This document shows, piece by piece, positions 17,528-25,981 of a stretch of 64,000 nucleotides of DNA. A model generated the notes under the pieces. That model searched no databases and was not told the origin of the DNA. It saw nothing but the letters and a program-made list of their open reading frames with translations. Position 1 is the stretch's first letter; each line of letters begins with the position of its first letter. Location of the stretch: NCBI RefSeq assembly GCF_003014675.1, contig NZ_PYAU01000001.1, forward strand, positions 248,001 to 312,000, read 5' to 3'. This DNA comes from Labedella gwakjiensis (GTDB lineage: Bacteria; Actinomycetota; Actinomycetes; Actinomycetales; Microbacteriaceae). Both the position numbers and the translations under genes were made by a program.

Positions 17528-20500
17528 CGACTCGCCTCCGTCGTCGAGAAGTCGTCCTCGGCCTCGGGGTCCAATTCCGCGTCCTCCTGCTGACGGTCGA
17601 TCTCCCCGCCGAGGCTCCGGAGGATGTCGACGGTGAGGCCGACGACCACGAGGTACACGCCGATGTCGAAGATCGTGGAGGTGCCGATCGACAGGTGTCC
17701 GAGAATGGGGACGTCCGTCTCGAGGTAGGCGGAGGTGAGCGCGTCGGCCCCGAAGAACAGCGACGCGGCGGCCGTGCCGACCGCCAGCAGGATTCCGGCG
17801 CCGAGGAGCTTGCCCGCGTCGATCGGGACAGCCTCGGCGAGCTCGTACCGACCGCCCGCGAGGTACCGGGCGACGAGGGCGAGGCCGGCGAGGAGCCCAC
17901 CGGCGAAGCCGCCTCCCGGCGTGTTGTGCCCGGTGAAGAGCAGGAAGATCGAGACGACGATCGCGGGGTGGAAGAGCAGGCGGACGAGGATCTCGAGCAG
18001 GACGGATCGGTTCTCGTCCCGGATCGTGCGTCCGGCCAGGAGCCACGACTGCCGCTCGCCCGAGGCGAGCCGCTCGGCCGGGGTCGTGGTCGTCGCGACC
18101 TTCGGCTCGTTCTCGGCGGGCTCTGAATGTGCGTGGCGCGTCTCGTCGTCCGAGCGGTCGACGTGTTCGCCGCCGTCGTGTCCTGCGGCGATGGCCGCCG
18201 GCGACTCGCTCGCCCCGGAGAGTCCCGTCGATCCCGCGAGATCGGTCGGCACGGACCGCCGGTTCGCGCGCTGCCGGCGTGCTCCCGGGATGCGCTGGGG
18301 GGTGCCCGAACGCCCGGAGACGAAGAGGAGGCTCGCGATTCCGGTGGCCACCACGACGAGCACGGCGATCTCGTTCATCGTGTCCCAGGCCCGGATGTCG
18401 ACGAGCATCACATTGACGATGTTGCGACCGTGGCCCTCCTCGAGCGACAGGCGCGGCAACTCGCCCGCGATGCTCTCCGCCTGCCGGGAGGAGAGGGCGA
18501 CGGCGGCGATCACGGACATCGTCGCGCCGAAGAGGATGCCGATGACGGCACGACGACGCTTCCTCACCGGCTTGTTGTGCTGCGAGATCTTGTGGGGAAG
18601 GCGGCGCAGCACCAGGATGAACGTCACGATCGTCGCGAGCTCGACGAGCGCCTGAGTGAGCGCGAGATCCGGTGCACCGTGGAGGCCGAAGAGGGCGACG
18701 AGCCCGAAGCCCGTGACTCCGGCCAGCAGGACGGCGGTCATGCGCTGTCGTGCGCGTGCGGCCATGATCGTCGCGACGATCATGCAGGCAGCGATCACGG
18801 CCTGCAGCGGATAGTCGTAGAGACGGATGGCCGTCGGCCACGTGCTCGTGGCGATGAGCGCACCGCCTACCACGAGGATGAAGACCACGACGATCGTGGT
18901 GAGGTACTGCGGGAGACCTCCGCGCTGCGCGAACAGGGTGATGCGCGCCGCCGTGCGGTCGAGGGCGTTCACCGTCGTCCAGTAGCCGCGCGAGGCATCG
19001 ACCGTATCCGGCACCGTGGCCTGGAGACGAGCGACGGTGCGACGGGCGGCGAACAGGCCGAGACCGAGGGCGATGACCGCGGCGGAGAGGAAGAGAGCCG
19101 GCTCGAGACCGTGCCAGAGGGCGAGGTGATAGTCGCCGTCGCCGAGCGTGTCGGCGTAGGCGGCGAGGAGCGGATCGAGGAGCGAGACCGTGACGCCGAG
19201 CGCGATACCGGCGACGGCGAGGACGAGCGGCGCGGCGACGATCATGCCGCTGTCGCGATGGATCTCGACGGGCTCGTTCGTCTTCCGGTTGGCGAAGGCG
19301 CCCCACAGGAACCGCGCGCTGTACGCGACGGTGAGCACGGACCCGACGGCGGTTCCGACGAGGGCGACCCACGCCCAGACGTCGCCGCCCAGGCCCGCCT
19401 CGATGAACGCGGTGAACACCGCCTCCTTTCCGACGAAGCCGATGAGCGGGATGATGCCGGCCATCGACGCCGTGGAGATCGCCGCGGACACGGCCAGCAC
19501 GGGCATCGACCGGGCGAGCCCCGAGAGTTTCCTCCAGTCTCGCGTGCCCGTGCGGTGGTCGATGATGCCGACGGTGAGGAAGAGCCCTGCCTTGTAGACG
19601 GCGTGGGCGAGGAGCATCGTCGCGCCGGCGAGCGCCGCGTCGCGCGTCCCGAATCCCACGATGACGAACAGGAAACCGAGCTGGCTCACCGTCCCGTAGG
19701 CGAGCACGAGCTTGAGGTCGTACTGACGTAACGACCGCCAGGCTCCGACGAGCATCGTGAACACGCCGAAGCCGACGACGACGGGGATCCACCCGGGCGA
19801 CTCCGCGTATCCGGGGGCGAAGCGCGCCACGAGGTAGATGCCGGCCTTGACCATCGCTGCGGCATGCAGGTAGGCGCTCACAGGCGTCGGGGCTGCCATG
19901 GCGGCGGGGAGCCAGAAGTGGAACGGGACGATCGCCGACTTGGACATCGCGCCGACGAGGACGAGGACGATCGCGATCGACGGCGCGACCCCCTCCGGCG
20001 GGCTCGCGACGAGCTCGGAGATGCGGGTCGTCCCGGCCTCGATGCTGAGGATGACGACGCCGACCAGCATGACGAGCCCGCCGAGCGTGGTGACGAGCAG
20101 CGCCTGGAGTGCCGCTCCCCTGCTCTCCTTACGACCCGTGTAGTGGCCGATGAGGAGGTAGGAGAGCACGCTCGTGATCTCCCAGTACATGAACATGACG
20201 ATCACGTCGTCCGACGTGACGAGACCGTACATCGTGCCGGCGAACCCGAGCAGGAGTGCGGCGAAACGCCCGAGCGACGGTTCGTTGTCGGAGAAGTAGG
20301 ACGCGCAGTAGATGAGGACGAGGGCTCCGACACCCGTCACGACGAGCGCGAGCAACCACGCGAGCGCATCCATCCGGAAGCTCAGCTCGATGCCGAGCTG
20401 AGGTATCCACGACCACGATTCCGTGACGGTGCCTTCGGGCGCCGAGACGATGGGCGTGGCCGCGAGGGTATGGACGAATGCCGCTATGGGTACGAGCGCG

Positions 20501-20589
20501 AGGACGAGGAAGGAGCGTCGACCGAGGAGGCGGACGATGAGAGGGGCCGCGAACGACAGAGCCGCGAAGAGCACTGTCATGATCGCCAT
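17524..20589 (-). CDS. mrpA: Mrp Na+/H+ antiporter large subunit A with fused B domain
   Basis: 1021 residues. The NuoL-like part (about residues 1-500) shows YWEITSVLSYLLIGHYTG and KSAIVPFHFWLPAAMAAPTPVSAYLHAAAMVKAGIYL. MrpA-specific membrane segments follow, with GAPDLALTQALVELATIVTFILVLRRLP. The C-terminal part is the MrpB/MnhB domain (LFTGHNTPGGGFAGGLLAGLALVARYLAGG). A polar linker of roughly 100 residues separates the A and B parts. There is no separate mrpB gene, so the operon is A(B)-C-D-E-F-G and complete. It is the first gene; AGGGA precedes ATG 20589. Confidence 0.96.
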   Translation of the reverse strand: MAIMTVLFAALSFAAPLIVRLLGRRSFLVLALVPIAAFVHTLAATPIVSAPEGTVTESWSWIPQLGIELSFRMDALAWLLALVVTGVGALVLIYCASYFSDNEPSLGRFAALLLGFAGTMYGLVTSDDVIVMFMYWEITSVLSYLLIGHYTGRKESRGAALQALLVTTLGGLVMLVGVVILSIEAGTTRISELVASPPEGVAPSIAIVLVLVGAMSKSAIVPFHFWLPAAMAAPTPVSAYLHAAAMVKAGIYLVARFAPGYAESPGWIPVVVGFGVFTMLVGAWRSLRQYDLKLVLAYGTVSQLGFLFVIVGFGTRDAALAGATMLLAHAVYKAGLFLTVGIIDHRTGTRDWRKLSGLARSMPVLAVSAAISTASMAGIIPLIGFVGKEAVFTAFIEAGLGGDVWAWVALVGTAVGSVLTVAYSARFLWGAFANRKTNEPVEIHRDSGMIVAAPLVLAVAGIALGVTVSLLDPLLAAYADTLGDGDYHLALWHGLEPALFLSAAVIALGLGLFAARRTVARLQATVPDTVDASRGYWTTVNALDRTAARITLFAQRGGLPQYLTTIVVVFILVVGGALIATSTWPTAIRLYDYPLQAVIAACMIVATIMAARARQRMTAVLLAGVTGFGLVALFGLHGAPDLALTQALVELATIVTFILVLRRLPHKISQHNKPVRKRRRAVIGILFGATMSVIAAVALSSRQAESIAGELPRLSLEEGHGRNIVNVMLVDIRAWDTMNEIAVLVVVATGIASLLFVSGRSGTPQRIPGARRQRANRRSVPTDLAGSTGLSGASESPAAIAAGHDGGEHVDRSDDETRHAHSEPAENEPKVATTTTPAERLASGERQSWLLAGRTIRDENRSVLLEILVRLLFHPAIVVSIFLLFTGHNTPGGGFAGGLLAGLALVARYLAGGRYELAEAVPIDAGKLLGAGILLAVGTAAASLFFGADALTSAYLETDVPILGHLSIGTSTIFDIGVYLVVVGLTVDILRSLGGEIDRQQEDAELDPEAEDDFSTTEASR

Positions 20590-20723
20590 GGGGGTCCCTA
20601 GGGGTGGTCGGCCTGGTGTCCCTATTAATCTATCAGCCGTTTGCAGGAGACGGTCCGCGAGGACGGGATCGGAACGGACGCATTCCGCTCATGGTATGAA
20701 CGGTCGTTCCGCCGATGGAGAGG

Positions 20724-20764
20724 GGCGGAGGCGGTGGGCTCCCCCGAGCTCCACCGCCTCCGCC
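20724..20764. repeat. Inverted repeat with 14-base perfect arms
   Basis: The arms GGCGGAGGCGGTGG (20724-20737) and its complement (20751-20764) enclose a 13-base C-rich loop. No T-run follows on either strand, so a canonical terminator is not supported. It may insulate the divergent mrp and sigma-factor transcription units or act as an attenuator (inference). Confidence 0.5.
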
Positions 20765-21022
20765 GGAGATCCGGAGCCTCCGCTTCACGCGTCCCCTGAT
20801 GCTCCGGGTCCTGCGTCCCGAAGGACTAGGCAGGTCTGTGCCGGCGTGGCCGAATGATGGTGCCGGCTTCCGTCGCCGCGAATGCAAAACTCGGCGACGG
20901 CGAGCGAGCCGTGTTCCCGGCGGACCGGTCGTCGCGAACTCGCTGTCACCCTGAGAGAGGGGCATGGCGATGAATCATGACGCGTGTTCTGAGATTTTTT
21001 TCCGAGACGGTCATCCACAGGT

Positions 21023-21046
21023 GGAACATTCCTCTCCACTGAGGTC
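21023..21046 (+). promoter_or_regulatory. Candidate ECF-type promoter upstream of the sigma-fusion gene
   Basis: GGAAC (21023-21027), a 16-base spacer, and GTC (21044-21046) match the general ECF pattern of a GGAAC -35 and a CGTC-like -10. It lies about 150 bases upstream of the preferred GTG start. Autoregulation is typical of ECF factors, but a match this short can arise by chance. Confidence 0.35.
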
Positions 21047-21193
21047 CGGAGTGGAGGAGAATCGGAAACCGGCGTCATGATCGGAACCCGGGCGCATCTC
21101 TCAGGGTGAAGCCATATGCGCCCATCCTCGGGCTCACGAGTCAGAGCCTCGGAATCCACAGCCCCGAGCTCACGATCCATAGACGGAGAAGTC

Positions 21194-23323
21194 GTGCACG
21201 ACGACCACACCCCCTCGCCGGAAGAATCGCCGGACGCCGCAGCCGCCGCCGCCTCAGGCGACGCTTCGGCGTACTCCCCGTGGCAGGACACGTCGGACGG
21301 CGACCTCATCCTGTACACGCGTGCGGGCGACGGCAGCGCATACGGGGAGCTGTGGCGACGACACGCCCGCGCCGGTCGAACGGTCGCGCGTTCGTTCACG
21401 TCGTCCCTCGACCCCGACGACCTCGTCCAGGAGTCCTTCGCGAAGATCTACCAGGCGCTCCAGAAGGGCGGCGGACCCACCGGCGCGTTCCGCCCGTACC
21501 TCTTCACGACCATCCGCAACACGGCGTCCGCGTGGGGTCGGGCGCGACGCGAGGCGTCGATCGACACTCTCGAGTCCTTCGAGGACCCGGCGTCGCGGGA
21601 TGAGGAGACCATGGCGGCGCTCGACCGCAGCCTCACCGCCACAGCCTTCCGCAGCCTGCCCACGCGCTGGCAGGAGGTGCTCTGGTACTGCGAGGTCGAG
21701 CAGATGACACCTCAGCAGGTCGCACCCCTTCTCGCCATGAAGCCGAACGCCGTCGCAGCCCTCGCCTATCGCGCGCGGGAGGGACTGCGACAAGCGTGGA
21801 TCCAGGCGCACATCGCGGCGGTTCCGGAGGACTCCGAGCATCGGTGGACGATCGAGCGCATCGGCTCGTACACGCGGGGGTCGCTCGGTAAGCGCGACAC
21901 CTCGAAGATCGAGGCCCACCTCGACGCATGTGCGCGCTGCACGATCGTCGCGGCCGAGGCCAAGGAGGTCGGGTCCCGGATCGCGCTCGTCCTCCTCCCC
22001 CTGGCGGCCGGCACCGTCGGCGCCTCCGGCTACCTCGCGTGGCTGCAGACGGGCGCTCACACCGCGCTCACCACGGTGGCGATGCCCGCTGCCGTCATCG
22101 GCGGACACGGGATGTCGCTCGGCGTCCCCCTCGACCCGACGGCCCTCGCCTCGATCGGCGGGTCCGCCGGTGCCGCTGCCGGCTCAGGTGCTGCCGGCTC
22201 AGGTGCTGCCGGCTCAGGTGCCGGTACCGGTGCCGGTGCAGCAGGCTCGGGGGCGGCCGCCTCGAGTGCGGCCGTCGTGTCGACGGGCGCCGTCTCAGCC
22301 GGAGCCATCTCGACGGGAATCGTGTCGGGCGCGATCGCCCTCGTCGCGGCCGGCGCCGTTGCCGCGGCGTTCGCGTTCAGCCCCTCCGCCGCCACGTCAT
22401 CGGCCGAGCCCGTCGCCGACGGGACGACGACCGGGAACAGCGAATACTCCGAGCCTCCTTCCGACGACGGCGGGGGCTCGATCCCCTCTTCCGGTGGTGG
22501 CTCACCGATGACGTTCACTCCCGGACCGGAGGAGACTCAGGCACCGGTCGCGAGCGATCCACCGGCGTCCAGCCCTGACCCGAAACCGACGCAGGACGAG
22601 TCAGGTCAGGAGCCGACGCCTGACCCGACGCCCGCACCCACACCTGCCCCCACCCCGGCACCCACACCGGAGCCCACGCCTGCCCCCACGCCGGAGCCCA
22701 CACCCACGGAACCCGCGCTCCCGGCCGCACCGCTGATCGCCTCAGCCGACTCTGGACCACACGGCGAGTTCTTCCCGATCCTGTCCGGAACGTCCGAGCC
22801 CGAGGCACTCATCACCGTCGTGGACGGAGAGGGCGACGTCCTCTCCCAGTTCACGAGCGACGCCTCGGGCGCATGGACGTCACCGCAGCTCAGCGATCTG
22901 GAGGCGGGGACGAACACCGTGTCGGTGCGACAGACCACCGAAAAGGGCACATCACCCGCGAGCTCCATCGAGACGCGTGTCTCGGACGCACCCACCTTCG
23001 TGAGTCCCACAGACGGCGATGTCATCTCGCCGTTCGATCTCACTCTGCGACTCAGCGACGGCGCACCCGGTTCCACCGTCGCGGGCTGGGTCGACGGCAC
23101 GCCCTATTTCAGCTGCACGATGGATGCGGCGGGCACCAACTCGGCCTGCGACTGGAACGACGGGGTCAACTGGATGCAGCTCGGCCTCGGCCCGCACACG
23201 ATCTCCATCGCCCACTCGGACAGCCACGGCAGGCTCGGCCCGCAGCGATCCATCGACGTCGTCGCGAGCCTCTTCGCCGCGAACGCGGCGGCGACGGACC
23301 CGGCCGGCGTCAACGGCGACTGA
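21194..23323 (+). CDS. Membrane-anchored sigma-70 family factor fused to zinc-finger, membrane and Ig-like segments
   Basis: 709 residues from GTG 21194, chosen because GGAG lies five bases upstream; in-frame ATG 21116 would add 26 residues. Order: acidic tail; sigma region 2 (about 37-112, with LDPDDLVQESFAKIYQAL and FRPYLFTTIRNTASAW); sigma region 4 (about 148-200, with ATAFRSLPTRWQEVLWYCEVEQMTPQQVAPLL); an anti-sigma-like zinc motif HLDACARC (242-249); a membrane segment (263-284); a Gly/Ala/Ser-rich repeat (about 322-358); a second membrane segment (about 375-396); a Pro/Thr-rich (PTPA)n wall-spanning linker (473-508); an Ig-like region (from 511) and a last beta-rich region. ECF sigma factors with fused C-terminal anti-sigma segments are known in actinobacteria; the signal here is unknown. 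Convergent with the MFS gene, overlapping it by 14 bases. Confidence 0.85.
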   Translation: MHDDHTPSPEESPDAAAAAASGDASAYSPWQDTSDGDLILYTRAGDGSAYGELWRRHARAGRTVARSFTSSLDPDDLVQESFAKIYQALQKGGGPTGAFRPYLFTTIRNTASAWGRARREASIDTLESFEDPASRDEETMAALDRSLTATAFRSLPTRWQEVLWYCEVEQMTPQQVAPLLAMKPNAVAALAYRAREGLRQAWIQAHIAAVPEDSEHRWTIERIGSYTRGSLGKRDTSKIEAHLDACARCTIVAAEAKEVGSRIALVLLPLAAGTVGASGYLAWLQTGAHTALTTVAMPAAVIGGHGMSLGVPLDPTALASIGGSAGAAAGSGAAGSGAAGSGAGTGAGAAGSGAAASSAAVVSTGAVSAGAISTGIVSGAIALVAAGAVAAAFAFSPSAATSSAEPVADGTTTGNSEYSEPPSDDGGGSIPSSGGGSPMTFTPGPEETQAPVASDPPASSPDPKPTQDESGQEPTPDPTPAPTPAPTPAPTPEPTPAPTPEPTPTEPALPAAPLIASADSGPHGEFFPILSGTSEPEALITVVDGEGDVLSQFTSDASGAWTSPQLSDLEAGTNTVSVRQTTEKGTSPASSIETRVSDAPTFVSPTDGDVISPFDLTLRLSDGAPGSTVAGWVDGTPYFSCTMDAAGTNSACDWNDGVNWMQLGLGPHTISIAHSDSHGRLGPQRSIDVVASLFAANAAATDPAGVNGD
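22177..22240. repeat. 15-base tandem repeat in the sigma-fusion gene (Gly/Ala/Ser linker)
   Basis: About three copies of a unit containing GGCTCAGGTGCTGCC, then degenerate GGTGCCGGTACC-like copies. In frame it encodes GAAGS repeats between the two membrane segments. A second low-complexity stretch at about 22610-22710 encodes the Pro-Thr linker. Confidence 0.75.
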
Positions 23324-24542
23324 CGGACGCCTGACGGCCGACGAGGACGACGAGGACGAGCCCCACGAGCGTGAGGACGATCTGCGTCGGAGGAAGGGCT
23401 CCGAGCCCGCCCGCCTCGAGCAGCCACGCCCCCACGAGCGCGCCTCCTCCGATCCCGATGTTGAACGCCGTCGTGTAGAACGCCGTCGCGGTGTCGCGGA
23501 TGCGGGTGCTCGCCACCTGGAGGATGCGCGTCTGCATCAGCGGCGGGATCATGCCGAACGCCACACCCCACAGCATGACGGCGACGAGGGCCACCACGAC
23601 GTTGCCGACGGAGAGCGACGCGATCGTCACGAACACCGCTGAACCCGCGAGTGCCGCGACGAGGCCGACGCTCGGGCGACGCGCGAAGACCGTGCCCGAA
23701 AGGGCCAGCCCCACGGCTCCTGCGATCCCGTAGCCGAAGAGGACGACGCTGAAGAGGCCCTCCTCGACGCCGACGCGCTCCACGAGGAACGGGGCGATGT
23801 ACGTGTAGATCGCATAGTGGCCCACCATGACGATTCCGACGGTGAGGCACACGAGAGCCACGGGCAGCGTCGTCGGGTCGAGCGCACGACGTCCGTCCGC
23901 CGCACGGTGAGGCGTCCGTCGTTCCGCCGGTCCGACCCCTGGCAGGAGAATCGCGACGGCGACGACGCCGAGCGCGAAGGCCGCGGCCACCGCGACGAAG
24001 CCCCACCGCCACCCGATCGCCTGGCCGAGCGCCGTGCCGAGCGGGACCCCGAGCACGAACGCGAGCGTCCCGCCGGCGATCGTCACGGAGACGGCGCGCG
24101 CGATCAGCTCCTTCGGGACCAGACGGGCTGCATAGGCTGGCACGGTCGACCAGAAGAGTCCATGGGCGATCCCGCCGAGGATCCGGCTCGCCACGACGAG
24201 CGTGTAATCGGGGGCGAGGGCGGTCAGGAGGTTCGACAACCCGAGCACCGCGATGACGCCGAGGAGGAACGGCTTCCGCGGGATGCGGAGGGTGAGAGCC
24301 GTGAGGGGGGCGCTCGACACGACGACGGTGAACGCGAACACGGTCACGAGGAGCCCGACGGCCGCTGGGGTCACGTCGAGATCGGCGCTCATCTGCGGGA
24401 GGAGGCCCGTCGGCATCATCTCGCTGGTCACGGAGAGGAAGGTCGCGACGGACAGGGCGACCATGCCCCACCAGGGGAAGCGGGTACCGGCGGGTACGGA
24501 TCCGGTCGGAGTGAGAAGGGAGGGAGTGGATGAAGAACTCAT
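23310..24542 (-). CDS. MFS transporter, drug:H+ antiporter-1 type
   Basis: 410 residues with 12 predicted membrane segments. It has the N-terminal TSEMMPTGLLPQMSADLDVTPAAVGLLVTVFAFTVVVSSAPLTALTLRIPRKPFLLG, typical of the Cmr/AraJ-like MFS group, and GVPLGTALGQAIGWRWGF in segment 5. This group exports drugs, arabinose-type sugars or purines; the substrate is unpredictable. The last 14 bases overlap the convergent sigma-fusion gene. It is divergent from purU. Confidence 0.92.
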   Translation of the reverse strand: MSSSSTPSLLTPTGSVPAGTRFPWWGMVALSVATFLSVTSEMMPTGLLPQMSADLDVTPAAVGLLVTVFAFTVVVSSAPLTALTLRIPRKPFLLGVIAVLGLSNLLTALAPDYTLVVASRILGGIAHGLFWSTVPAYAARLVPKELIARAVSVTIAGGTLAFVLGVPLGTALGQAIGWRWGFVAVAAAFALGVVAVAILLPGVGPAERRTPHRAADGRRALDPTTLPVALVCLTVGIVMVGHYAIYTYIAPFLVERVGVEEGLFSVVLFGYGIAGAVGLALSGTVFARRPSVGLVAALAGSAVFVTIASLSVGNVVVALVAVMLWGVAFGMIPPLMQTRILQVASTRIRDTATAFYTTAFNIGIGGGALVGAWLLEAGGLGALPPTQIVLTLVGLVLVVLVGRQASVSRR

Positions 24543-24698
24543 GGCGCGGCACAGACAATCATCGGAAGGGGCAGGAGACGTTTGGCGTTCACTCGGCTGG
24601 TGGCGATGCGACCGCTCGAGTTCGTCTGCGCGCCGATGTGCGCGCCCAGGGCCGGGGGGAATCACCGACCACTGGCAGTCTACCGCCCGGCGTGGCAA

Positions 24699-24704
24699 TA
24701 CCCT
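24699..24704 (+). promoter_or_regulatory. -10 element of a leaderless purU transcript
   Basis: TACCCT ends six bases before the GTG start of purU, and no Shine-Dalgarno is present. Confidence 0.55.
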
Positions 24705-24710
24705 AGGACG

Positions 24711-25577
24711 GTGACCGACGCCATTCCGACCCTCAACCACTGGGTCCTCACCATCGTCTGCCCCGATCGACCCGGCATCGTGCACGCGGTGAGCGGCGCT
24801 GTTGTCGAGGCCAGCGGCAACATCACGGAGAGCCAGCAGTTCTCGAGCGCCGACACGGGTCGCTTCTTCATGCGACTCCAGGTGGAGTCCGCCGCCGACC
24901 GCGAGACGTTCCGCACGGCCCTCGAGCCGATCGCCGAGCGCTACACGATGGAGTGGCGGCTCGACGTCGTGGGTCGTCCCCTCAAGACGCTCGTCCTCGC
25001 GTCCACCGCCGCGCACTGCCTCAACGACCTGCTGTTCCGTCAGCGTGCCGGCCAACTCGCCGTCGACATCCCCCTCGTGCTCGCGAACCACGGGAGCCTG
25101 CGCGACCTCGCCCAGTTCTATGGCGTACCGTTCGAGTCCGCCCCCGTCACGAACGCCGAGCAGAAGGCGGCCTTCGAGCGGCGCATCATCGAGGCGGTCG
25201 AGGAGCACGACATCGAGCTCGTCGTCCTCGCCCGCTACATGCAGATCCTCTCCCCCAAGCTGTGCGAGCGACTCGCCGGCCGGGCCATCAACATCCACCA
25301 CTCCTTCCTGCCCGGATTCAAGGGCGCCAACCCCTACCGCCAGGCGCACGCGCGCGGCGTGAAGCTCATCGGCGCCACCGCCCACTTCGTCACGAGCGAC
25401 CTCGACGAAGGCCCGATCATCGAGCAGAACGTCGTGCGCGTGGACCACTCGCGATCGGCCTCCGAACTCGTCGCGATCGGTCAGGACGAGGAGAGCCGAA
25501 CGCTCACTCAGGCGGTCAAGTGGTTCTCCGAGGACCGCGTCCTGCTCGACGGAGCACGCACCATCATCTTCCGCTGA
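24711..25577 (+). CDS. purU: Formyltetrahydrofolate deformylase
   Basis: 288 residues. It hydrolyses 10-formyl-THF to formate and THF, balancing one-carbon pools against purine synthesis. An N-terminal ACT domain (LTIVCPDRPGIVHAVSGAVVEASGNITESQQFS) is followed by a PurN-like formyl-transferase fold with VLARYMQILSP, the catalytic Asn-His region INIHHSFLPGFKGANPYRQA, and the Asp of VTSDLDEGPIIEQ. GTG 24711 is preferred because the ACT domain starts at once and a leaderless -10 lies just upstream. Confidence 0.96.
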   Translation: MTDAIPTLNHWVLTIVCPDRPGIVHAVSGAVVEASGNITESQQFSSADTGRFFMRLQVESAADRETFRTALEPIAERYTMEWRLDVVGRPLKTLVLASTAAHCLNDLLFRQRAGQLAVDIPLVLANHGSLRDLAQFYGVPFESAPVTNAEQKAAFERRIIEAVEEHDIELVVLARYMQILSPKLCERLAGRAINIHHSFLPGFKGANPYRQAHARGVKLIGATAHFVTSDLDEGPIIEQNVVRVDHSRSASELVAIGQDEESRTLTQAVKWFSEDRVLLDGARTIIFR

Positions 25578-25612
25578 GCCACGGGCGGCACGCCGACGGT
25601 CACTCGCGCGCC

Positions 25613-25618
25613 TAAAAT
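25613..25618 (+). promoter_or_regulatory. -10 element of a leaderless transcript (YrdB-FAD oxidase pair)
   Basis: TAAAAT ends six bases before GTG 25625; there is no separate Shine-Dalgarno at normal spacing. Confidence 0.55.
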
Positions 25619-25624
25619 CGAGGC

Positions 25625-25981
25625 GTGACCGCAACGACCTCCCCCCAGCGCATCGGCGTCAACGACGTCCTCCGTCTCGTCCTCGAGCTGTTCGCCTTCG
25701 TGACGCTCGGTATCTGGGGCTTCGTCGCCTTCGGTTTCCCCCTCAACATCGTGGTCGGGCTCGGAGCCCCTGCCGTCGCCATCCTGCTCTGGGCGCTCTT
25801 CCGCTCGCCGAAGGCCGTGTTCTCGATCGACGTGTTCGGCAAGTCGCTCGTGGAGCTCCTCGTCGTCGCCGCCGCGACGCTCGCCTGGCTCGACCTCGGG
25901 CAACCCGTCGTCGGGATCGTCTACGCCGCTGTCGCCGTCGTCAGCGGCGTGGTCGCCGGCCGCAAGGAACTGTCGCGATGA
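25625..25981 (+). CDS. YrdB/DUF2568-family small membrane protein
   Basis: 118 residues with four hydrophobic segments: LRLVLELFAFVTLGIWGFVAF, LNIVVGLGAPAVAILLWALF, KSLVELLVVAAATLAWLDLG and PVVGIVYAAVAVVSGVVAG. The pattern RxxLELxAFxxLGxWGF and the FRSPKAVF loop match the YrdB family of unknown function. Its stop overlaps the FAD-oxidase ATG by four bases. Confidence 0.8.
   Translation: MTATTSPQRIGVNDVLRLVLELFAFVTLGIWGFVAFGFPLNIVVGLGAPAVAILLWALFRSPKAVFSIDVFGKSLVELLVVAAATLAWLDLGQPVVGIVYAAVAVVSGVVAGRKELSR

Larger units (their letters stand above)
20590..21193. other. 604-base intergenic region between mrpA and the sigma-factor gene
   Basis: No credible gene is seen. It must hold the divergent mrp promoter (AT-rich TATTAATCTATC near 20621-20632) and the sigma-gene promoter. 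A GC-rich stem-loop lies at 20724-20764, a T-run at about 20996-21002, and a possible ECF-type promoter at 21023-21046. ATG 21116 is an alternative, weaker start for the sigma gene. Confidence 0.6.

Noticed and set aside
17027-19792. 921-codon minus-strand frame overlapping mrpA
   Set aside because: Only its last 166 codons are a real gene (mrpC); the rest is an Arg-rich out-of-frame reading of mrpA.
22610-22710. Pro/Thr codon repeat as a DNA minisatellite of interest
   Set aside because: It is explained as a normal wall-spanning Pro/Thr-rich linker of the sigma-fusion protein.
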